Below, piece by piece: positions 7,756 through 16,200 of a stretch of DNA of 64,000 nucleotides. Each line of letters begins with the position of its first letter. Positions within the stretch are counted from its first letter, which is position 1. The position numbers were made by a program, and so were the translations under genes. The DNA comes from DSVZ01 sp037439785 (lineage in GTDB: Bacteria; Verrucomicrobiota; Verrucomicrobiia; Limisphaerales; J093): the NCBI GenBank assembly GCA_037439785.1, contig JBBIVJ010000018.1, positions 25,555 to 89,554 of the forward strand, written 5' to 3'. The notes under the pieces were generated by a model. The model did no database searches, had not been told where the DNA came from, and worked only from the letters and a program-made list of their open reading frames with translations.

Positions 7756-8193
7756 TCAGCGGGTCTGGGCGAAGAGCATCAGCACGCGCGGGCCCTTGTC
7801 GGTTTGGATCTGATAACGCTCCTCGAGGGCGCCGTGCGGCACCGCCAGCCCATCGCAGGTCCTGTCGTAAGTCGGTTCCCCGTCCACCAGCAGCATGTAA
7901 TGGTGGGTGCGATTGCCCGTGATGTGGTGGATGGTCACGTGCCAGGCGTCCAGCTTGCCGTCCCGTATCAGCAGCACCGGCTGCCAGTGGGTAAAGGACC
8001 CCACCACCTCGACCCGTTCCGGCTCCTTCAACTGGCCCGCCGGCAGGCGGTAGCGAAACACCTTCGAGTAGGTCTGTCCCCGGCTGTCCGGGGCGGCGGG
8101 GCGGTCGGCCGGCCGGGGCTCGTGGAACATGGGACCGCCGGCGCGGGCCGGGGGCTTCCGCGTATCGAGCAGACTGCGCAGATATCCGAACAT
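7756..8193 (-). CDS. CBM48/AMPK glycogen-binding-like domain protein
   Basis: This 145-residue protein starts MFGYLRSLLDTRKPP. From about residue 45 it carries an early-set beta-sandwich pattern: VFRYRLPAG, then VEVVGSFTHWQPVLLIRDGKL, WHVTIHHITGNRTHHYMLLVDG and a GLAVPHGALEERYQIQTDKG end. The VxVVGSFTxWxP...W...HxYxxxVDG pattern is typical of CBM48/AMPK1-type isoamylase N-domains, which bind alpha-glucans. No catalytic domain is present. The longer in-frame start at 8580 would overlap the divergent gene at 8390. The gene diverges from the DHPS-like gene. The fold is likely; a binding role for glycogen is inference. Confidence 0.7.
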   Translation of the reverse strand: MFGYLRSLLDTRKPPARAGGPMFHEPRPADRPAAPDSRGQTYSKVFRYRLPAGQLKEPERVEVVGSFTHWQPVLLIRDGKLDAWHVTIHHITGNRTHHYMLLVDGEPTYDRTCDGLAVPHGALEERYQIQTDKGPRVLMLFAQTR

Positions 8194-8354
8194 GAGGTCA
8201 AGATGTTTGCTTCCCGCACCGCCGGTCGGCAGGCGCCGGAGGAGCGGAGCGCGTAGCCTAGTCATCGCCGGGGAGCCTGCAACCGGAGAACGCCTCCAAG
8301 CGGAAAATTTTTTGCGCCTCCTTGCCGCGCCCCACCCGACCGCCGACGGGCCAT

Positions 8355-8382
8355 TTGGCAACGCGTCCCCGGACCGTATAGT
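8355..8382 (+). promoter_or_regulatory. Putative promoter with the -10 box 7 nt from the start codon
   Basis: TTGGCA (8355-8360), a 16-bp spacer and TATAGT (8377-8382) are followed by only 7 nt before ATG 8390, placing the expected start site at the ATG. The -10 box sits inside a palindrome, CCGGAC-CGTATA-GTCCGG (8369-8386), that could be a repressor site. Confidence 0.55.
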
Positions 8383-8389
8383 CCGGCCC

Positions 8390-9277
8390 ATGCTGAGTCT
8401 GGAAGCCCTGGCCGAACTGGCCGCGAACCACCGGGACATCCTCCGGACCCCGGTCCGGGAGTTCACCCTGCGCGGTCGGACCTTCGCCTTCAACCGCCGC
8501 CCGGCGATCATGGGGGTGATCAATCTCTCCCCCGACTCCTGGTACCGGGAAAGCGTGTGCCTGCGCCCCGACCAGGCCATCCGCCGCGGGCGGGTGCTGG
8601 CCGCCCAGGGGGCCGACGTGGTGGACGTGGGGGCCGAATCCTCGCTCGCCCACGCGGCGCGGGCGGATGAGCCGCTGCAAAACCGCCGCCTGCTGCCGGT
8701 GGTACGGGAGCTGTCCGCGGCGGGGCTCCTGGTCTCGGTGGAAACCTACCAGCCGGAGGTCGCCCGCGCCTGCCTCGAGGCCGGCGCGGCCGTGCTCAAC
8801 CTCACCGGCACGCCGGAGGACGACGACCTGTTTCGCCTGGTGGCCGGGCACGACGCCGCGCTCATCCTCTGCCACGTGCAGGGTGCCCACGTCCGGGCGG
8901 TGGGCGATTACGATTTTGGCGCCGACCCGGTCGCGCAGATGGAAGGGCACTTCGCGCGGCTGCTCGAGCGGGCCGGCCGCTGCGGCGTCGAGCGCCTGGT
9001 GGTGGACCCGGGCCTGGGCTTTTACTACCGCAACCTCCGGGACAGCGCCCTGCGCGTGCGGCATCAGATGCGGGTTTTCCTGAACACCTTCCGGCTGCGG
9101 CGGCTGGGCTTCCCGGTCTGTCATGCCCTGCCCCACGCCTTCGAGTACTTCGGTGAGGAGGTGCGGTGCGCCGAACCGTTCTTCGCCGTGCTGGCCGCCC
9201 TGGGGCGGACCGATCTGTTCCGCACCCATGAAGTGCCGCGCGTCCGGGCCGTGCTCGAGACGCTGGCCGTCTATTGA
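8390..9277 (+). CDS. Divergent dihydropteroate-synthase (FolP) homologue
   Basis: This 295-residue TIM-barrel protein has the DHPS frame: PAIMGVINLSPDSWY (residues 39-53, canonical form MGILNVTPDSF), ADVVDVGAESS, then LVSVETYQPEVARACLEAGAAVLNLTG, LVVDPGLGFYY and a terminal FRTHEV. Several ligand positions differ from classical FolP. The SIDT segment reads SVET, NDVxG reads NLTG, the MHxxGxP loop reads CHVQGAH, the DPGxGFGK lysine position reads DPGLGFYYRN, and the RVHDV-like end reads RTHEV. It may use another pterin substrate or be a specialised paralogue, so no symbol is given. An apparently leaderless promoter precedes it. Confidence 0.72.
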   Translation: MLSLEALAELAANHRDILRTPVREFTLRGRTFAFNRRPAIMGVINLSPDSWYRESVCLRPDQAIRRGRVLAAQGADVVDVGAESSLAHAARADEPLQNRRLLPVVRELSAAGLLVSVETYQPEVARACLEAGAAVLNLTGTPEDDDLFRLVAGHDAALILCHVQGAHVRAVGDYDFGADPVAQMEGHFARLLERAGRCGVERLVVDPGLGFYYRNLRDSALRVRHQMRVFLNTFRLRRLGFPVCHALPHAFEYFGEEVRCAEPFFAVLAALGRTDLFRTHEVPRVRAVLETLAVY

Positions 9278-9315
9278 CCCCGCCGCGGCCGGCGCACCCC
9301 TTTGCCCCGCTCCGA

Positions 9316-9762
9316 TCAGCCCGCCGCGCGCTGCGGGAACTGGTGGTACAGCAGCCAGTAGATCACCACCCCCGTCACGCTCACGTACAGCCACACCGGC
9401 CAGGTCCAGCGCGCCGCCGCCCGGTGTCGCTCGAAGCGCCCTCGCAACGCCCGCACCAGTGTCAGCGGCACCAGCGGCGCCAGGGCAATGGCCCCCACCA
9501 GGTGCGTGAACAGGATCGCCAGGTAGTACGGCCGGAACCAGGCCGGCTCGACAAACCGCGTGTGCCCCACCTGGGCATGGTAGATCAGGTACGAGGTCAG
9601 AAACGCCACCGAGGTCACGCACGCGGTCAACATGCACGCACGGTGCGCCTCGCGTCGCCCGCGGCGGATCAGCAGCCAGCCGGCCACCAGCAGCAGCGTG
9701 CTCAGGCTGTTCAGCGCGGCGTTGAGTTTGGGCAGGTCGGTGACGTCCATGGCGATGCTCAA
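9316..9762 (-). CDS. DUF420 membrane protein (CtaM-like)
   Basis: This 148-residue protein has about four membrane helices. It carries the DUF420 pattern: LPKLNAALNSLSTLLLVAGW, RRGRREAHRACMLTAC, FLTSYLIYHAQVG, a histidine-bearing third helix and a final VYWLLY-like segment (VVIYWLLYHQFP). DUF420/CtaM proteins assist heme-copper oxidase assembly in some bacteria. The ATG overlaps the stop of the Sco1 gene by 4 nt, so the two are translationally coupled and probably both serve cytochrome oxidase assembly, although no oxidase subunit gene is in the window. Confidence 0.88.
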   Translation of the reverse strand: MSIAMDVTDLPKLNAALNSLSTLLLVAGWLLIRRGRREAHRACMLTACVTSVAFLTSYLIYHAQVGHTRFVEPAWFRPYYLAILFTHLVGAIALAPLVPLTLVRALRGRFERHRAAARWTWPVWLYVSVTGVVIYWLLYHQFPQRAAG

Positions 9763-10409
9763 GGTGTCCCGGCCCCGAGCCGGGGCAAATCGGCCAGCAC
9801 CGCCTCCAACGCCGCGGGGTCCTCCCCATCATACGCGGCCCGCACCCGTCCCTCGGCATCCACCAACACCACCCGCGTGCTGTGGAGGAACAGGTCCTCC
9901 GGCCGCGCCGTGGCGGGGTCGGGATTCTCCCCCACCGCCAGGAGCAACTGTTGTGTGGCCAGGGCGTACAGCTCCCGCTGCGGGCCGGTCAGGAAATCCC
10001 AGCGTTCGAGGTCCGCGCCGAACGCCTGCGCGTAGCGGCGCAGGACCTCCGGCGTGTCGAACTGGGGATCGGCGGTCAGGGTGACCAACCGCACCGGCGG
10101 GGTCCGCGGCAGGCGCGCCTGCAGCGCCGCCAGGTTCCGGGTCATGCGCACGCACGGCCCCGGGCAACGGGTGAAAATGATGTCCGCCAGCCAGGGCTGC
10201 CCCCGCAGCGCCGCCGCGGTGACCACCTGCCCGGACTGGTTGGTCAGGGCAAAGTCGGTCACCCGGTTCAGCACCGGCAACGGGGGGCCCGCGGCCCGCG
10301 TCGGTCCCGCCCAGCGCGAGTACCCAAACGCGCCCAACACCAGCCCCACCGCCAGGCCCAGCCCGCTCCAGACCAGCCACTCCAGCTTCTGCGGCGGCGC
10401 CTGATTCAT
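9759..10409 (-). CDS. Sco1/SenC family copper chaperone
   Basis: This 216-residue protein has one N-terminal membrane anchor (about residues 10-30), then a thioredoxin-like domain. The copper site is complete: FTRCPGPCVRM with Cys82 and Cys86, and LFLHSTRVVLVD with His176. Sco1 proteins deliver copper to, or maintain the thiols of, the CuA site of cytochrome oxidase in the periplasm. ATG 10409 places the anchor correctly; the in-frame opening that continues to 11960 is an antisense shadow of the next gene. It overlaps the DUF420 gene by 4 nt and diverges from the FG-GAP gene. Confidence 0.92.
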   Translation of the reverse strand: MNQAPPQKLEWLVWSGLGLAVGLVLGAFGYSRWAGPTRAAGPPLPVLNRVTDFALTNQSGQVVTAAALRGQPWLADIIFTRCPGPCVRMTRNLAALQARLPRTPPVRLVTLTADPQFDTPEVLRRYAQAFGADLERWDFLTGPQRELYALATQQLLLAVGENPDPATARPEDLFLHSTRVVLVDAEGRVRAAYDGEDPAALEAVLADLPRLGAGTP

Positions 10410-10508
10410 CGGACGCCCAGCCTGACAGAATCCCCCGCTCTCCACAACCCCGCTCCGCCACGGCCGACGTTGCCAGCCGCCGGCCATCTGGCCCATGTTG
10501 TCCCTGTG

Positions 10509-12896
10509 ATGGACAGGCGACATCCCGGTCGGCGCCCGCTGCTGTGGGGGGTGGGGCTCGGCGCCCTGGGCCTGCTCGCGTGGCTGGCCCTGCGCGAGCG
10601 TGGGCCGGACCCCTTCGAGGCCGCTGCTCAAATCAGCGAGCGGGCGCGGCTTCAATTCAATGCCCGTGCCGCCTGGCTCGAGGCGCGCGAGGCCCGCGCC
10701 GCCGCCACCTATTGGGCCGCGGAGAAACTGGCCCAGGCCTGCGGCCACGTGTTTGACGACCTGTGGGACGCCCTCAACGCCGCCAGCAACAAGCTGGCCG
10801 TGGCCGCGGCCTTCCCCTTCGAGACGCTCCAGCTCGGCCGCTGGGACATCCCCCAGCCCGGCCCCCACGGCATCGAAATCCGCCCCTCGGCCGGCCCCGG
10901 CGAAGTGTGGACCCCCGCCCAATGGCGCGCGCAATTGCGGGCCTGGGCCGGGGCCGGCTGGCGGCTGGAACAGGTCGAATTCCGCCACACCCGCTTCGAG
11001 CCCGACGCCGACGGCCGGCCCCGCGGGAGCCGCTACGCCTTCAGCGCCCATCTGGTCCGGCCCCGGCCGCCCACCCGCTGTGAAGTGGTGGGCGACCTGG
11101 AGGTGGACTGGCAGCCCACCGGCGACGCCGCGCGGCCGGCACGGGTCCGCCGGCTGGACGCCAGCCGCCTCACCCTCAAAACCCGCGCCGGCGAGGTGCC
11201 CCTGTTCCCACTGCTGGCCGAGGAAATCCCCCCGCCGGACCGACTCGTCCCTTTTGACCCGGTCCTGCTGCGCGACCTGGATGGTGACGGTTTCCCGGAA
11301 ATCGCCCTGCTCAGCGTCAACCGCCTTTACCGGCGCACCGCCGAGGGCGGGTACACCGCGGGGCCGTTGTGCGCCGAGCCGCCCGGACCCCTGTTCACCG
11401 GCCTGGTGGAAGACTTCAATGGCGACGGCGCCCCGGACCTGCTGGTGGTCAACGCCACCGGCCTGTGGTTGTACACCGGCGCACCCCCCGCGGCCTCTTC
11501 CCCGCCCGCCCCGGCCGGCCCGGCGCCGCCTTTCCGCCATCCCCCCCGGCCTGCCTGGCTGGCCGAGACCCCGCTCAAGAATCCCATGGCCCTGACTTGC
11601 GGAGACGTGGACGGGGACGGGGACCTGGACGTGTTCTTCGGCCAGTACCTCGTGCCGACCCTCGGCCAGGTGCTCCGGCCCAGCTACCACGACGCCAACG
11701 ACAGCCCCCCCGCCCACCTCCTGCGCAATGACGGCACCGGCCACTTCAGCGACTGCACCGAAGCAGCCGGCCTGGGGCCGAAGCGGCACCGCCGCACCTA
11801 CAGCGCCTCGCTGGTGGACCTGGACCGGGACGGCGCGCCGGACCTGGTGGTGGTCAGCGATTTCGCCGGCGCGGAGGTGTACCGGAACGACGGCTCCGGC
11901 CGTTTCACCGAGGTCACCGCGGCCTGGCTGGGCGATGCCAAGGGCTTCGGCATGGCGCACGTCCTGGCCGATTTCAACGCCGACGGCCTCCTGGACCTGC
12001 TGGTGATCGGCATGCCCTCACCGACCGTGGACCGCCTGGAACATCTGGGACTGACGCGTCCCGGCGAGGCCGAGGACCTTGCCCTGCGCCGCCGCATGGC
12101 CAGCGGCAACCGCCTGTTTCTGGCCCGGCCCGAAGGCGGCTTCCAGCAGGCCCTCGCCGACCTCCCGATCTGCCGCAGCGGGTGGTCCTGGGGCGCCGCG
12201 GCGGGGGACCTGGATCGCGACGGCTTCCCGGACGTGTACATCGCCAACGGCCATCAAAGCACCCGCTCGGTGCGCGAGTACGAACCGGAGTTCTGGCTCC
12301 ACGACTTGTACGTGGACGACCCCATCGAGCCGGCCGTGGCCGGCGCGTACCTGTTCCACAAATTTGCCCGGACCCGCGGCCAGGGCTGGTCCTACGGCGG
12401 CTATGAGAAAAACCGCCTCTACCTCAACCGGGCGGGTACGACTTTCCTCGAAGCCGCCCACCTCTTCGGCGTGGCCCTGGAGGCAGACTCGCGCAACGTG
12501 CTGGTCGAGGACCTCGACCGCGACGGCGCGCCCGAGCTGCTCGTCACCACCTTTGAGGTCTGGCCGCAGGAACGCCAGACGCTGCGCCTCTGGCACAACC
12601 GCCTGCCCGCCGGCGGCGCCTGGATCGGCTTCGAGCGCGCCGGGCCGGGTGAAACCGGCCTGCCGGTGGGCACCCACATGCGGGTGCGCGCCGGCAGCCG
12701 GCAATGGGCGGCGGCGGTCGTCAACGGCGACTCCCACCGCTGCCAGCACAGCGGCCGCCTGCACCTCGGCCTGGGACCCGTCCCGGCCGTGGACGAGGTC
12801 GAGGTGCGCTGGCCCCATGGCCGCCGCACGCTCCTGACCGCGCCGGCGTTGAACCGTTATCACCGGCTGCTCCCGCCCACCACGGCTTCCCCCTGA
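10509..12896 (+). CDS. FG-GAP/VCBS repeat protein with ASPIC/UnbV C-terminal domain
   Basis: This 795-residue protein begins with a membrane anchor or signal (PLLWGVGLGALGLLAWLAL) and a unique region of about 250 residues. A seven-bladed-propeller type region follows, with repeated calcium-type motifs: LRDLDGDGFPEIALL, VEDFNGDGAPDLLVV, GDVDGDGDLDVFF, LVDLDRDGAPDLVVV, LADFNADGLLDLLVI and GDLDRDGFPDVYIA. The last 85 residues match the ASPIC/UnbV domain (GTHMRVRAGSRQWAAAVVNG ... RLHLGLG ... VRWPHGRR). Such CRTAC1-like proteins are exported and are thought to bind ligands or surfaces. ATG 10509 lies 99 nt from the divergent Sco1 gene. The domain assignment is solid; the role is unknown. Confidence 0.88.
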   Translation: MDRRHPGRRPLLWGVGLGALGLLAWLALRERGPDPFEAAAQISERARLQFNARAAWLEAREARAAATYWAAEKLAQACGHVFDDLWDALNAASNKLAVAAAFPFETLQLGRWDIPQPGPHGIEIRPSAGPGEVWTPAQWRAQLRAWAGAGWRLEQVEFRHTRFEPDADGRPRGSRYAFSAHLVRPRPPTRCEVVGDLEVDWQPTGDAARPARVRRLDASRLTLKTRAGEVPLFPLLAEEIPPPDRLVPFDPVLLRDLDGDGFPEIALLSVNRLYRRTAEGGYTAGPLCAEPPGPLFTGLVEDFNGDGAPDLLVVNATGLWLYTGAPPAASSPPAPAGPAPPFRHPPRPAWLAETPLKNPMALTCGDVDGDGDLDVFFGQYLVPTLGQVLRPSYHDANDSPPAHLLRNDGTGHFSDCTEAAGLGPKRHRRTYSASLVDLDRDGAPDLVVVSDFAGAEVYRNDGSGRFTEVTAAWLGDAKGFGMAHVLADFNADGLLDLLVIGMPSPTVDRLEHLGLTRPGEAEDLALRRRMASGNRLFLARPEGGFQQALADLPICRSGWSWGAAAGDLDRDGFPDVYIANGHQSTRSVREYEPEFWLHDLYVDDPIEPAVAGAYLFHKFARTRGQGWSYGGYEKNRLYLNRAGTTFLEAAHLFGVALEADSRNVLVEDLDRDGAPELLVTTFEVWPQERQTLRLWHNRLPAGGAWIGFERAGPGETGLPVGTHMRVRAGSRQWAAAVVNGDSHRCQHSGRLHLGLGPVPAVDEVEVRWPHGRRTLLTAPALNRYHRLLPPTTASP

Positions 12897-13243
12897 CCCG
12901 CGGGCTGCCCCCAACCCCCCGCCCTGCGCCAGGTGCAGTCCCGTGGGGCCGGGCGGTCTCAACGGGACCAGGGCCCCCCCCGGCTTCTGATTCCCCGGCC
13001 GGGCGCCGGGACCGGCCGCGCGTGTCGCCCTGAGGCGGGCCGCGCTCACGGCGTCCTCCGCCCGCTTTGAGCCGGGACAGCCTACCAGGCCAACGTGGAT
13101 GGAAGCTTGACCTGCCTGCTCCGGCCGCCATAGGCTCGCCCAACATTTCTTGACCCGACCCAAACAACAAACGCCCGGCCGAAGCGTGCCTTCTCTGCCC
13201 TCTTGCACACCACTCGGCTTTTCTCCCCCCAACTCCCTCCTCC
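12897..13243. other. 347-bp intergenic region without a recognised gene
   Basis: It holds a 7-bp perfect hairpin (GTCCCGT 12938-12944 with ACGGGAC 12962-12968) about 40 nt after the FG-GAP stop, without a T-run. A TTGACC box at 13150-13155 has no convincing -10 partner. The last 60 nt before the next ATG are pyrimidine-rich and lack a purine-rich ribosome site. I see no conserved small ORF or RNA. Confidence 0.5.
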
Positions 13244-16200
13244 ATGAATCGCATCGTCCCCGCCTTGTGCCTGGCGTTGGCCCACCTCGTGCCCGGGGCG
13301 TTGCTCGCCCAACCGGTGCTGCAGATCGTCCCCGGTGGACCCAACGTGGAAATCCGCTGGACGCATCAACCGCCCGGCTGGCGGCTGGAAACCACCGCCA
13401 GCCTCAACCCTCCCATCGCCTGGCAGCCCGCCGCGGAGTCCCCCACCGCCAACGGCGACCAGCGCAGCGTCACCCTGTCGCCCGCCGCGGCCACGCGCTT
13501 TTTCCGCCTGCGGCAGGCCGGGCTCACCACGGTGAACGACACCTCGCCGTCCGAGGGTGAGGCCGGCGTGTCGGTGAACCGCGAGACCATTCTGCGCTTC
13601 TCGGGGCCGCTGGCCGCCAACACGACCCTCCTCAACACCGCCTTCTACGCCGAGTTCGGCGCCCGCCGTCTGCTCACCCGCGTGGAACTGGCCGCCGACC
13701 GCCGCAGTGCCACGCTCTTCTACCTCGAGCCCCTCCCCGGCGGGGCCGGCATTCGTGTCACCTTCGACAGCACCGGCCTGCAGGACGCCGCTGGCCAGGG
13801 CGTGGACGCCGATGGCGACGGCGCCGCGGGCGGCCAGCGGGTGCTGAGCTTTGAGACCGCCCCGACTGCCGAGGTCCCCGCCACGCGGGTCATCGGCCAC
13901 GTGTATGACTCCGAGCCGGTGCCTCTGCCCGGCGGCGGCTTCACCAACCGCCCCTTGGCTGGCGTGACCGTGACCGTGGACGGCGCGGAGCAGACCCTGC
14001 GTGCGCAGACCGACGAGAATGGTTTCTTCAGCCTGCGCAGCCCGGCCGGGCAGTTCTTCGTGCACGTGGCGGCCGCACCGCGTGGGAAAGCCAGTGGCCG
14101 GACGGGGACTACTACCCGTTTGTCGGCAAGACCTTCACCGCCGTGCCCGGCCGTACCAACAACCTGGCCGGCGGCACGGGCGAAATCTTCCTGCCCCGGG
14201 TCAGGGCCGGCACGTTGCGTCCGGTCAGCGCCACCGCGCCCACCACTGTCACCTTCCCGCCAGCGGTGCTGGCCGAGCATCCCGATCTGGCCGGCGTGAG
14301 CCTCACCGTGCCGCCCAACGCGCTGTTTGCCGATGACGGCACCCGTGGCGGCCAGGTGGGCATCGCGCCGGTCGAGCCGGACCGCATTCCCTCCCCGCTG
14401 CCGCCGGGGCTGGCGCTGCCGCTGGTCATCACCATCCAGACCGACGGGCCGTCGAACTTCAGCGAGCCGGTGCCGGTGCGCTTCCCGAACCTGCCCGACC
14501 CGTTCACCGGGGTGAAGCTGCCGCCCGGCGCGAAGTCCGCGCTCTGGAGCTTCAACCACGACACCGGCCGCTGGGAGGTGCAGGGGAGCATGACGGTGAC
14601 GGCCGACGGCAACTTTGTGGAGAGCGACCCCGGTGTAGGCATCCTCCAGCCCGGCTGGCATGGCAGCAGCCCCGGCAGCACCGGCGGGGGCGGCGGCGCC
14701 GGCGGGCCGGGACCATGCGAAGCTGAGCAACAGGCCTTGCAAGACGCGCTCTTCGGCTGCGCCTTTGGGGCCGTGGTGGAGCTGGCGGAACTGGCGCCCG
14801 CCATCGGCTGCGGCATCAGCCTGGGCATGGCCGCCGCCTCGACCATCAGCGACTGCTCCGACCCCACCCAGAACTGCTGGGGCTCGCTGGCCTACAACGG
14901 CCTTTTTGGCGTGGCCGGCTGCATTCCCGGAGTGGGCCTTTACGCCGGAGCGTTGCAATGCTCGATCGAACTGGGCGCAGCCACGGGCGACCTGGCGGCC
15001 TGTCAGAGCATTCCTCAACGGGCGCGGCCTGGCTTGAACCACCCCCAAGCAGCCTCTCCCCGCCTCGCCGACGACTCCGCGGCGCTGCAAGACCGGTTGT
15101 TTGCCGTCCAGTCCAATCTGTTCGTGGCCCTTTACGGGACGCCCTTGTGGATGGAGGCCGCCGCCGCAGACCCGGTCAACACCGCCGCCTTCGGCAATGC
15201 CCTGGTCGCCGCGCTGGACCCGGCCAGTGAACAGGCCGCGCGGCTGTCCGCCGCCGAGCAGGCCGCGCTGCTGGCCCTGCCGGTTCCCAACGGCCTGCCC
15301 GCCGCCACCCGGCAGGCCCTGCTGGACCGTTTCGACCGCTGGACCCAGGGCGGCATGACCGCCGCCGAGAGGGCCGCCATCTCGGAAGCCGGCACCGCGT
15401 TGCAGGCCGCCGCCACCGCCGCCCAGGAGGCCGGCTGGGAAACGATGCTCGACGGCCTGCTGGCCCAGCTCGCCGAGATCACCCAAGTCAACGACCAGGG
15501 CCTGCGCGGGGCCGCCGCCGGTGGCGGAGCCGCGGCCGCCGCCGCCCGTCAACCCGCCGCCCACGGCGCGGGTGGGTATGGCCCGCTTCGCACCCACGAA
15601 CTGCTCTACCACCTGGTGGACCTGCGGACCGGCTTTGTCCGCCGCGGGCGCACCGCGCCCAACGGCCAGTTGGACAACCTCATCACCGGCCTGGACACGC
15701 CCTACCTGCTGACCTACCTCGACCCGCTCACGCTCGAGGTCGGCATCACGCCTTTCCGGTCGGGCGGCGCCGGCTTGCGCTACACCCTGCCGCTGGGCCT
15801 GCTCACCCGCCTCGACGGCCCGGACTCCGACCGGGACGGCCTCAACGACCCCATCGAACAAATCGTCGGCACCCGCGCGGACCAGGCGGACACCGACGGG
15901 GACGGGACGACCGACCTCGTCGAGGTCCGCCAGGGCCAGAATCCGCTCGACGGCCTGGCACTGCCGCAGGGCGTCGTGGCCAACCTGCCCCTGGGCGGCT
16001 CGACCACCGGCCTATCCCGCGAAGTGGTGGCCCTGGGGCTGCACGTGGACGGCACGCTGGTCTTCGTGGCCAACGGCAAGCGCGGTCTGGCGGTGGTGGA
16101 TGCCGCTGATCCGCTCCAGCCGCGCTGGCTGGGCGAACTCGATCTGCCCGGCGAAAGCTTCGACGTGACCTCCTCTCCCACCCACCGCATGGCCGCCCTG

